Positions 1 through 10,921 of a DNA stretch of 64,000 nucleotides are shown in pieces. Both the position numbers and the translations under genes were made by a program. The notes below the pieces were generated by a model, which searched no databases, had not been told where the DNA came from, and was given only the letters and a program-made list of their open reading frames with translations. Numbering within the stretch: the first letter of the stretch is position 1; the number at the start of each line of letters is the position of its first letter. The DNA is from Megalobrama amblycephala (Eukaryota; Chordata; Actinopteri; Cypriniformes; Xenocyprididae): positions 712,328 to 776,327 of the forward strand of contig NC_063046.1 in the NCBI RefSeq assembly GCF_018812025.1. The letters run 5' to 3'.

Positions 1-516
1 GATGATGCGAAAACTATTCTGTGACTACTTAAACTTTATTTTTCTCACATGATCTAGAACATTCTGATGGACTTTTTTGTCATGCTCCTTTTATTTGGAA
101 ATCTTTACATCTTTAGATAATCTATTTCCTTCTACCTTACTACTTGAAAAGTTTCTATGGAATGTAGCCAAACAAAACATACAAATACTCACTGTCTTGC
201 AACATTGCAAGTTGTCATGTTTCTGGTCATGGGATCAGTACCAAATTAAACACATACTCACAAACACACAAATAGAGATACCACAAATTTATAAAAAAAG
301 AAATTAATAAAAAGTGCACAAGGAAAAAAAAACAAAAAAACACATCAGAGTTCCTGAAATGTCAATTCAATGCAGTTTTACTAGTCTGTCTTCTTTATAA
401 TTTGTATTTTTACCTCAGTAAAGGTCAGTAGGGAAAGGCTCAGACTGGATATATACGTCACCTTGTGACTGTTGGAAAGAATCGATTTAGATTTAAAGCT
501 GAAGTATTATCGCAAC
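1..516. other. No gene recognised
   Basis: AT-rich sequence up to the foldback element. The short open frames have no recognisable motif and no splice context that I can support. Confidence 0.5.
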
Positions 517-1481
517 GGTAACACTTTATAATAACTGCACACTATGAAGCATTAGTTAAGCATTAGTTAATAGTTATTTCATCACTTATAAAGCATTAAT
601 AGACATTAGTAAGTAGTTTATAAATACAGCTATAATTGCTTTATTCTTGATTTATAAGCATATCTATAATGTGTTTAATAATTTTATTTTCATACTTTAT
701 TAATAATCAATTTATCATTTCTAAATTAAGTATTACATTATTTACAAACCAGTAATTTAGGAGTTGTCAGTAGTTCATTTAGTAAGTGTAAGTAAATGAT
801 TAATAAACTATTTAAACATTCATTTATACATCTTATTATTTAGACACATAGTAATAGTTACTTAGTGTGTTAGTAAATGTTTTATTAACACATATTCCTA
901 CTGCAATTCATGATTAATTCAGGTAGTTATAAAACATTTAGAAGTAGTCAGTTAACTATTTTTGTGAGCTCATCTAAAGTGAGGACTATTTATGCTTTGT
1001 AAAGCTTTTATAAATGAGATTTAAAGCTTCAGTGATCTTCTGCACTGCTGTTCTCTAATGTTTTAAAGTTAGTACCGAGGTAGTTTTGACACTAGGAATA
1101 TGTTAATAAAGCATTTACTAACACACTGAGTAACTATTACTATATGTCTAAATAATAAGATGCATAAATGTACATTTAAATATTTTATTAATCATTTACT
1201 TACACTTCCTAAATGATCTTATGAACCACTGACAACTCCTAAATTACTGGTTTGTGAATAATGTAATACATAATTTAGAAATGATAAATTGATCATTAAT
1301 AAAGTATGAAAATACAATTATTAAACTCATTATAGATATGCTTATAAATCAAGAACAAAGCATTTATAGCTGTATTTATAAATGGCTTACTAATGTCTAT
1401 TAATGTTTTATAAATGAGGAATTAACTATTTACTAATGCTTAACTAATGCTTCATAGCGTGAGTTATCCTAAAGTGTTACC
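517..1481. mobile_element. Foldback (long inverted repeat) MITE-like element
   Basis: The element begins GGTAACACTTTA and ends TAAAGTGTTACC. Its two halves are long imperfect inverted copies: the left arm runs to about 960, the right arm starts near 1090, and both carry the same runs of TTAGTTAAGCATTAGTT-like, TATAAGCATATCTATAATG-like and ATTTAGAAATGATAAATTGA-like sequence. There is no coding capacity. The family is probably one of the abundant non-autonomous foldback elements of fish genomes; I did not assign a name. Confidence 0.75.
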
Positions 1482-4230
1482 CAATTTGATTGCCTGTAAC
1501 TCAAGAAGTATTAAAGATATTTTGATATCCTTTTAGATTCTGGTTCTTAAACTTGAAAATGAAGTTTCCAAAAGAAAAGTTTATTAACAATGATAATCTT
1601 GAAGGATATTAAGATATCTTGAATACTTTTAGAGTTTTAGGCATGACAACTTTGGAAAAGGAATATTTATGGCACTCAATGCAAATGTTCAATGCAATTG
1701 AGTTGATAGAAAAACACAACATACAGTTCTAGTTTCAATAGATTTTACTAATAGATCTACCAATCTCTGTGTAAACAATAAAATAACAATGCTGCCATCT
1801 TTCTAAAGTCATTTTTACACTCCTCTAATTTGGCTCCAAATCTCAGGTGAAAATGGTCACTTTGACACTCAAAATAGTGGATTACTCAGTAAATATACAT
1901 CTGTGATGTTTAATATTCTGGCTTTCATCACTTTCTACAGAAAAAATATTAACAAAAATTTGATCTGGGGAAGTTCCCTTTATAGTTTATCTTCTCCATC
2001 AATCCTGTTCAAATAAAGTTCCAGTATCAACATGTTGAAAATGAGATTTATTTCAATGCAATTCATTTTTAGTACAATTAATTATTAACCATTGCATCGT
2101 GCCATTTCAAGTTTGAAGTACCATATAAATGCAGTGTGAGTTTGCAGTCAGCCTTGAGTAAGGTGTCATTCAGACAGGGTGTGTTTTCAGGCTTCATCTA
2201 CTTTCAGTGTGTTGTGCCATTTTAAAAATGCAGTTATCGCAATCTGACTTCAGACTGTCTGAATGAATCACTGTGGAATGTTGGTCAGTAATAGGATAGA
2301 AAACACAATATATTTACTTCTAAAGGCATTTCTTAAACTATTTGCATGTTTCATGTTTACACGCACCCTCATAATGCGATTATAATGAGATTTATGGCTC
2401 GTTTCCACTGAGCAGTACAGTATGGTGCCGTTTCCATTGTCAAAAGTTGTGAATGGTACCCTAATTCCGAACCGAACCGTACCTTACCACTTTTTTGGGA
2501 CCCTTTCGTTGGGGTACCAAGCACAAAAGGGTGGAGCTACACTCTGCAGAACGGTGATTGGTTGACAGAGAATCGCCACTTGCGCGTGAGCAAGGGGAAT
2601 GACAACACAAGGCGCCACACAAATGTGGTTCAGGCAATGTGTGCATTGATTATCTTCCCTTCATGTAGCCTATATAACAAAACATAATATAAAACACAAC
2701 CCTGCCTCTTTTCGTTTACATTTGAAAAATATGAAACCTATTAATATGTGGTTCAGGCAATATGAGCATATGTACTCTGATTATCCTCACTGTATGAAGC
2801 CTATAATAAAATGAAATTACAAAACAACCCTCTTTTTGTTAAAAGTCAGTTTTAATTACCAATAATAACCATTATAAAAGTGTAAGTATAAAGTATGAGA
2901 AGCTATACAATAAGAAATATAGACAAGCAAACAATTCGGTCAAACGTACAGCGCACTACAACGGTAAAAGTTAAATAAAAATATAAAGTTCTGAAACTTC
3001 ACTTTGCCCTCAGCCAAAGCGATTTGTCCGGGAACAAATTATAAATTCATGAGACCAAAGATTGCCCGTTATACACAAGATGGATGAAATCTTGTTTTTA
3101 ACCACTTACAGGGACATCAGAGCCGACGGCAAATGTCAGAAGGACTAGCCGAAGTACAGCTGCTCTCGTGATCGCCTGGATCTCACAACTCAAACAACGT
3201 CAGATCAAATTTTCAAATAGGCTCTATCTTTATAAATAAACAACAGATTTGAGCTTTAAACAACTACATTCTCACCTGAAAAACTTTTAAAACTACATTT
3301 CATGACACAATAAAATAGTTTTTAAATTACGCGGGTTTTCTCCTCCGCTTCTCCGCTTGCTGGTTATCATCATTCTAAACCGTGCTTTTAATCCTGGCTA
3401 AAAGGCTTTTGCGCCCCACAGTGTGAAACAAATGTTAGAATGTTACTGCTAGATGCTTAGGATGCTTGGCAACAGCCAGCCAATCACGTTCCTCATATTA
3501 ATTTACTTTGGACAGTCATGGAAACAGTGCGCGTTTTATAAACAATAGGCTTTGTTTCAGCATCTGAGGGGAAAGATGTCAAATGGTGACAGAAAATGCG
3601 ACAAATGAATTGACTGTTTCATTTTTACCTTTTATAGTTCGAAAAGTCCATTCAGAATAAACTTGATAGTACAGTTGGCAACATATAATATATGAACCGT
3701 GAAGCAAGGTAACCCAGAATTCTGTTTACCCTGGGTTTAGAATGAACCTGGGTTAAGTATTTCAACTGTGAAAAGCCCTAGTGTAATTCATTTGACTGCG
3801 TTTTTGAATTGTATTTGTATAGATTAATAGCCTGACTTATAATAGTACAAGTAATATCAAGAGGACTCAACACTGTTTGATCAGAATCAATGACCTTGGT
3901 GATTCCATTTTGCTGATAAGGAATTGTTTTACTTATGTTTCTCATTACAGACATTTTTCTCAACATTGATGACAGACCTGATTGTGTACCAGGGAAGGAT
4001 TTTTTTTTTCCAGGTCAGATCTGATTAGCTGTTTACAAGCAGCCTGATAATGCAGTATAGAGCCACATATTTCGGGGAGTGAATCAAATAGGGCCTTAAA
4101 AATGAACTTACCAAAAGTAAAGTTTGTTAACCCTCTGGGGTCTGAGGTGTTTTCTGGACCCTGGAGGTGTTTTGACATGCCCTGACATTTGTGCTTATTT
4201 CTGTAACTTATTTTCAGTGGTAAAGTCTGA
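1482..4230. other. Intergenic; possible repeat remnants, no gene recognised
   Basis: I see no convincing exon. The segment from about 2396 (GGCTCGTTTCCACTGAGCAG) to about 3540 (near CATGGAAAC) looks like an interspersed DNA-transposon remnant because its left end resembles the short TIR-like starts of fish elements, but I could not pair it with a clear right end. The remainder is plain AT-rich DNA. Confidence 0.35.
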
Positions 4231-4405
4231 TTACACTGAATTCTCCAGTACCTGAGCGAGCTCTTAATGCATTATAGTCCTTCATGTCTATTGCAATCTC
4301 AGAATTCAGGCCAGTTGATAATACCTAGATTATCAAAATCAACTGCAGGCGGTAGATCCTTTTCCTGTTTAGCACCTAAACTTTGGAACAGTCTTGCTAT
4401 CATTG

Positions 4406-5120
4406 ACTACGTTTACATGGACAGCAGTAATCCGATATTAATAAGATTAAGACAATACTCTGATTAAGAAAGAACCATGTAAACAGCGATGTTTTATTAC
4501 CTTAATCCGACTAAAGTCATACTCGAAGTAAACACAAATCGAATTAAGACAGGTGGAGTATTCCTATTTTAGTCGCATTATTGGAGTGCATTGTAGACAT
4601 GTACACACCTTAATCACACTATTAACGTCATGTGGGAGTTTTTGCCACATTTTGCCACATAATACACACACGGCAGTGGTCAACCGTTTGACGGCAAACA
4701 AGAGATCAAGCGTCAAGCAAGAAGCCACAAATCAAATTCCTCTCACCTCATCTCTCATCCAGTACCTATGAATTTGTCGCGGTGGCATGAATAAAAGTTG
4801 CCGAATTAAAGTACAGGAGGCCTGTTGCTGGAGAATTTGTATCCACCGTTGTCTATTTACAGAGCCCCACACATGAGAGAGAAAATAAATAGTAGCCTGG
4901 GCTAAATCGTGCAAACGATTTACTAATTTGTTCCCTCTATGTATAAATCGATATGTATAAATGACGTTTGCCATTAATCGATCTAAGTTCTATAACATGT
5001 AAAATGGGAACATGAATGGAATATTCTAAAAGCAACTCATGTAAACACCTTAATCATAATATTGTCTTATTCAGAATAAGGTCAGTAATTAGATTACTGC
5101 TGTCCATGTAAACGTAGCCG
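4406..5120. mobile_element. Non-autonomous inverted-repeat element, 3-base target duplication (Harbinger-like?)
   Basis: The termini are ACTACGTTTACATGGACAGC and the inverted copy GCTGTCCATGTAAACGTAGC. The flanking LINE reads CATTG before and TTGTTCGG after, so TTG is duplicated, consistent with a 3-base target site as in PIF/Harbinger elements (usually TWA). Length is 715 bases and there is no transposase frame. Confidence 0.6.
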
Positions 5121-5130
5121 TTGTTCGGGA

Positions 5131-5370
5131 AGTCAAGTCACCTTTATTTATAAAGCGCTTTTTACAATGTAGATTGTGTCAAAGCAGCTTTACATTGATA
5201 ACATGTCCATTATTTTGGCTGCACAGCAGCTCTTAAAGAATAGTGTCAATGCAGGCAGATCAAAGCACTGTTGAATATCAAGTGTCAAGTCAAATGTCAA
5301 GTGTCCCCAACTACCTTGGGAGAATCCAGGCTTAGTCGGGGGGCCAGTTCTCCTCTGGCGAACAGTGCTT
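5131..5370 (+). repeat. Interspersed repeat, copy 1 (GTCAAGTCACCTTTATTTAT family)
   Basis: This shares long near-identical stretches with 32268-32515, including TAGCGC/AAGCGCTTTTTACAAT, GATTGTGTCAAAGCAGCTTT and CAAGTGTCCCCAACTA. It sits inside the L2 fragment. It has no coding capacity, and I could not decide whether it is SINE-like or a DNA element. Confidence 0.6.
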
Positions 5371-6046
5371 TGTTACGACTCAAAGAAGCAAACGCACAGT
5401 TTAAATCTAGACTAAAAACACATCTGTTTAAACCTGCATACTTATAAACTATTATCTACTTCTACAATTCAAATCAGTAGGGAGAAAATAAAATGTGTAT
5501 CTGTACTGGATTCCTGCAGTCAGTCTTAAAGTGACAGCAGCCTAATAAACCACTGCTGTCTGTGTCATTCATGGTAATCAAACAACAAAAGAGAAAATCA
5601 CTCACCGCTTTTGAAGGACTTTTGTAGCTTTATTAAGAATCAAAGCAAGTTTAATTCTTGTGGTGAAGACTGCTGTTTTATTTTACATTTGATTATTCAA
5701 TTTCTGTTGTAGGTTACCTTGCAGACTTGCATGAAAAACTTAAATCAAAAATTTTTTATAATCTTTTCTATTGTATTTATCCTATTGTTTGTAATTTACT
5801 TTTTTCCATTTACTTTTTTTTTTTTTACTTATTTGCTAATTTTTTCCCCATTTTGCATACAAGTGGGTATAGTTAATGTTGTTTTATATGAGCTTCAAAG
5901 TGTTTTGAGCTTATTAGGATCGATGGAGCTGTTCCTAATAAACCGACTTGACAAAAAGTAATGTTTTGTGGGTATAATTACATAGAGTATTTAATCTTAA
6001 ATATCTTACATTAAATCAACTTGGGCTTATATGGAACATGGGCTTA

Positions 6047-6670
6047 TAATGGTCACTTCCCCAAATCCTTCAAATGGATTTTATGATTGTGCATAGGTGT
6101 GAAGAACTGGTTAGTAGAAAATACCCACCTTATTTCGGATGGACAAAAAAAAAAATGCAGCTCTTTGTATGTGCAAAACCTCTGTTGTTAATACTGATGA
6201 TGTGCGTGTTAGCTGCTCTGTTAAGTCTTTGTCGAAAGTTAGGAACCTGGGTGTGCTCTTTCATACCAATCTTTCATTTGAAAACCACATTGCAGAACAG
6301 TTAGTTCATGCATTCATGACCTCAAGGCTAGATTACTGTAACGCTCTACTGGGTGGTTGTTCTCGCCTGATAAATAAACTACAGCTGGTCCAAAATGCAG
6401 CAGCTAGAGTTCTTACTAGAACTAGGAAGTATGACCATATTAACCCGGTTCTGTCAACACTGCATTGGCTCCTTATTGAAGATAAAATATTTTAAAATCT
6501 TGCTAATCACTTACAAAGCACTAAGTGGTTTAGCTCCCCAGTACCTGAGCAAGATCTTAATCCATTATAGTCCTTTATGTCTATTGCAATCTCAGAATTC
6601 AGGCCAGCTGATAATACCTAGAATATCAAAATCAACTGCAGGCAGTAGATCCTTCTCCTATTTAGCACTC
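6047..6670 (+). pseudogene. L2-type LINE reverse transcriptase C-terminal fragment
   Basis: Translation gives the late reverse-transcriptase region of an L2-clade LINE: SRLDYCNALLGG, LINKLQLVQNAAARVLTRT, then after a frame change near 6490 ITYKALSGLAPQYLS and KSTAGSRSFSYLA. The upstream endonuclease and the catalytic YxDD motif are missing, and the frame is broken, so it is a dead 5'-truncated copy. Its 3' part is a second copy of the sequence at 4240-4405. Confidence 0.8.
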
Positions 6671-6689
6671 CTATTTTTTTTTTTTTTAC

Positions 6690-7373
6690 ATTTCCCCAAA
6701 AGCGAATGGATCAAAGAACTAAGCAGAAGCTGGAGAAACAGGGATGTGGGAAGAGGGAGCAGATAAATCTGATGATAGATATAACATCTGAAATAAAAAA
6801 AAAATTGAAGTGAAAGACTAAGAACATTTGGTTTCTGAGATTTGGTAACTAATTATATTGATTGTTTTTATTGATGAATAAATAAATAAATTAACAACTG
6901 TAATGAATTCCAATAGTTTTATCAGAGTTTACCTGAAACCTTGAAAACATATATGCTTTTTTTTTAAAATATAACAGAGATAGTTACATTCAATATATGT
7001 ACATACAGTATTCTGAAATGTATATATTACAATGGTATTCAATATTCAAAATACTTGGTAGATCGTAAAGTTGTATCCACTTCTGCATCCGGTGCGAACA
7101 AGCAATACATTGATGAATTTAGAGAAAAGGCCTTTGATTTACAGATTACATTAATCATAAAATGAAAGTCATGACAGTATAATTGTTAATGGGAGTGTTT
7201 TTTTTCTTCTTCTTCTTTTTTTTTTTAGAATAAATAACAAATGACAGAAAGTACTTTTAAGACTAGGCATGGTTCTCTAGGTATATACAGAGCTGAAATT
7301 TAGTTTACATATATGTACCAGTCCTTCCCACACAAATTCAGACCTGTCTGAATCCGTTATATTGGGATTATGG
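6690..7373. other. Downstream flank and possible 3' UTR of gene A
   Basis: AT-rich sequence with short T runs. Minus-strand transcription of gene A continues into it after the stop at 7374-7376. A TTTATT at about 6866-6871 reads AATAAA on the minus strand and could be a polyadenylation signal, but this is only a guess. No other gene is seen. Confidence 0.35.
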
Positions 7374-7465
7374 TCAATCAAACCATGGAACCAGAAGTGA
7401 CACAGTAACTAGAATTAAAGCGGTCAACACACTGATCTTGCTGCTGACTTCACATGATGAAAATG
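7374..7465 (-). CDS. Gene A exon 13 (terminal): GPI-anchor signal
   Basis: The acceptor TTGTAACACAG precedes CA, which completes an Ala codon in phase 1. The exon encodes [19 protein letters not shown], then [11 protein letters not shown] and TGA. Small residues (SS) before a C-terminal hydrophobic stretch fit a GPI attachment signal. It is nearly the same as gene B exon 20. Confidence 0.88.
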
Positions 7466-8562
7466 CTGTGTTACAAAGAAAGCAGAACAGAACATTTATT
7501 TAATATTTATCATTCACTGTCAATGCGGAATTTATCTAAAACACATCTGTATTTACATAACTGTATTAATCAAAGTAAAAACACTAATCTGAGTAAACAG
7601 TGTTTTCCTGTAATAAAAATAAATAAAGTGCATCACGTACCTGTACCATTTACCACAATTTCAGACGTGAAGATCTGGAAGGGTAACGAGTTGTTTTTGG
7701 CTGCTCGAACTATAGTGTTCACTATCTGGGTGCTATTGGGTAGAATGGCCTCCGCTGTAAATGTAAGATCCATAGAGTTTCGGATCGTGGGCATACTCTT
7801 TGTTTTTACCCTGGCATCACTGGAGAGAGTTTTAAATCAAAATTCATTAACTGAGTATTATATGTCAAAAGTTTTATTCAAAACACACCAGCATACACAT
7901 ACATGCTTACCTGAAGTTTGTTACAGTTAAGATGCTGAATGACGTACTGTAATCGGCAAAGAAAAAAGGTTCAAGCTGCAAAATAAGAGTTGTTTCAACA
8001 AAATTTTCTTTTGTCATAGCATACCCAAAATTCTTAAATAGACACTTCACACTTACCCCATTTTTTATCATTGTTGCCCTGTTCTGAAAATCAATTGAAC
8101 TTTTATTTGAAAGAGCAGCCACAAAGGTTCCATCAGTCAGGATTGTCAATGGAATTATCTGCAGTGATTCTAAAAAGGTTTAAAATTAAGAAAACAGTGT
8201 ATCAGTTGGATTTTTCAAGAGATGTTAACATTGAAGAGCTTAAATTTCAGGTCAACCATAATTTACTAGTAACTTACTGGTAACAGTAATAGAGGTCACA
8301 TCAACAGTAAGGTTGAAGTTTGAGTTCGGATTTGTTGCTGCTTCTTTTAGAGTCTGCACAATTTCAGTGTTGGTAGGAATGGGTTCAGTGGAGGTTTGGT
8401 CAAACACTAATTGAAGCTCTGCCTGTACATTTTGTTCTGCCCGGGTTTTAGCAACAGCTCTGAAAGGAAACGCATACAGTTTACATCTGCCAGTGTAGAA
8501 GACATGAGGATTTTGTCTTTTATATATTTTGTCTTTTATGTGTGTGTGTGTGTGTGTGTGTG

Positions 8563-8639
<77 letters not shown>

Positions 8640-10889
8640 TAATTTATAATTTAGTAAACTGTATAGAAACCCACCTGAAAGCAATCACAATAACCTTGAT
8701 GAAAAGAGGTCCATACTTCATTTTATATACTTTGTAACACTGTGGAAGAGTCAGTTTTGGCAATGTTATTAAATATTGTGTTATATAAGAAGTACAGAAC
8801 TTTTATAGTTTCTTCCCTCTTCCTAATGTGAGCATATGTAAAAGATAGTCTGTGACCCATAGACATCACCAGACTCTTGTTTTCACACTTTGAAATGCTT
8901 TTCCAAGCCTTTAATATAGCCATTTTCAATGGTTGCTTGTTTTGGAGAGTTTCTGCTTTTAGTCTCCTCTTCATCTAGTGAAATGCATGTTAAATAGGGT
9001 TTAAATCTGTAGAATTGGCCAGTTGGGATTAACAATTAAATATTAGCTTTTACACATTTGCTTTAAGTTAAACTGTCCCTGTACTTATGCTCACATTAAG
9101 CGGAAGGATGAAACTCTAAAAGTGCTGTACTTCTTAGTTGGTAAAACATTTTGTGTTGAAACAGCCAATAATAAAATGTGACATTTTGTTCTTCTGCCTC
9201 ATATTAATCTTTTAATCATATTTATAGATGTCTTGACACCACAGCTAACAGAGTAATTTTGTCTTTACTGTCCCAATACTTATGGAGGGCACTGTTTATT
9301 TAAACTGTTTATTTTCTATTTAAACATGAAAACCAAACAAACCACAATGTAAACAGCAAAAATAGAATCTCTTTGCACTTGCTAATACATCCAAAGAAAG
9401 ATTTTGTTGTTTAAAACTCACCTCAGTTTCAACTTGTTCAGCTAGGTTCTTAAATGCCACACTTGCCGTGTTTTGTAGCTCTTCGGTGAATACTACTAAA
9501 ATGACCATCTCTATGGTTACAGCTGGTGGAGGGCGTGTTGGAATTGCTGTTGTGGTGGTGGTGGTGGTGGTGGTTGTTGTTGTTGTTTTTGGTGTTGTTG
9601 TGGTTGTTGTGGTTGTTGTTGTTGGTGTTGTTGTGGTTGTTGTTGGTTTTAGTGCTGTGGTTGTTATCGTTGTGGTTGTTGTTGTTGGTGTTGTGGCTGT
9701 TCTTGTTGTGGCTGTTGTTGGTGTTGTGGTTGTTGTGGTGGTTGTTGGTAGTGTTGTGGTTTTTGTTGGTGTTGGGGCTGCTCTTGTTGTGGATGTTGTT
9801 GTTGTTGTTGTTGGTGTTGTTGTGGTGGTTGGTGTTGTTGATGTGGCTGTTGGTGTTGGTGGATGTGGTGCTGTTGTGGTTGTTGGTGGTGTTAGTGTTG
9901 TGGTTGTTGTTGGTGGTGGTGTTATGGTTGTTTGTAAATGTGGTGGTGTTGTGGTTGTTGGTGTTGGGGCTGCTCTTGTTGTGGATGTTGTTGGTGTTGT
10001 TGTGGTGGTTGGTGTTGTTGATGTGGCTGTTGGTGTTGGTGGATGTGGTGGTGCTGTTGTGGTTGTTGGTAAATGTGGTGGTGTTGTGGATGTTGTTGTT
10101 GGTGTTGTTGTGGTGGTTGGTGTTGTTGATGTGGCTGTTGGTGTTGGTGGATGTGGTGCTGTTGTGGTTGTTGGTGGTGTTAGTGTTGTGGTTGTTGTTG
10201 GTGGTGGTGTTATGGTTGTTTGTAAATGTGGTGGTGTTGTGGTTGTTGGTGTTGGGGCTGCTCTTGTTGTGGATGTTGTTGGTGTTGTGGTGGTTGGTGT
10301 TGTTGATGTGGCTGTTGGTGTTGTGGTGGTTGGTGTTGTTGATGTGGCTGTTGGTGTTGGTGGATGTGGTGCTGTTGTGGTTGTTGTTGGTGGTGGTGTT
10401 ATGGTTGTTTGTAAATGTGGTGGTGGTGGTGTTGTGGTTGTTGGTGTTGGGGCTGCTCTTGTTGTGGATGTTGTTGGTGTTGTGGTGGTTGGTGTTGTTG
10501 ATGTGGCTGTTGGTGTTGTTGATGTGGCTGTTGGTGTTGTTGATGTGGCTGTTGGTGTTGGTGGATGTGGTGCTGTTGTGGTTGTTGGTGGTGTTAGTGT
10601 TGTAGTTGTTGGTAAATGTGGTGGTGGTGGTGGTGTTGTGGTTGTTGGTGTTGTGGCTGCTCTTGTTGTGGATGTTGTTGTTGGTGTTGTGGTTGTTGTT
10701 GTTGTGCTTGTTGGTGTTGTTGATGGTGGTGTTGGTGTTGTGGCTGTTGGTGTTGGTGGATGTGGTGCTGTTGTGGATGTTGTTGTTGGTGTTGTGGTTG
10801 TTGTTGTGGCTGTTGGTGTTGGTGGATGTGGTGCTGTTGTGGTTGTTGTTGGTGGTGTTAGTGTTGTGGTCGTGGGTGTTGGTGTTGTG

Positions 10890-10921
<32 letters not shown>

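Larger units (their letters stand above)
4240..5960 (+). mobile_element. L2-type LINE 3' fragment, interrupted by two insertions
   Basis: The segment at 4247-4405 translates to the C-terminal tail of an L2/CR1-like ORF2 (HYSPSCLLQSQNSGQLIIP, then KSTAGGRSFSCLAPKLWNSL). The frame is interrupted at 4406 by an inverted-repeat element and again near 5131 by another repeat. It resumes around 5380-5440, where FKSRLKTHLF, the typical end of this family, can be read. The following AT-rich part to about 5960 may be 3' untranslated sequence. No intact reverse transcriptase is present. Confidence 0.7.

Noticed and set aside
2461..2646. 61-codon minus-strand open frame
   Set aside because: It lies in a probable transposon remnant and has no motif.
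7454..7930. 158-codon plus-strand open frame
   Set aside because: It overlaps gene A exons 11, 12 and 13 on the opposite strand and spans their introns; it is a chance frame.
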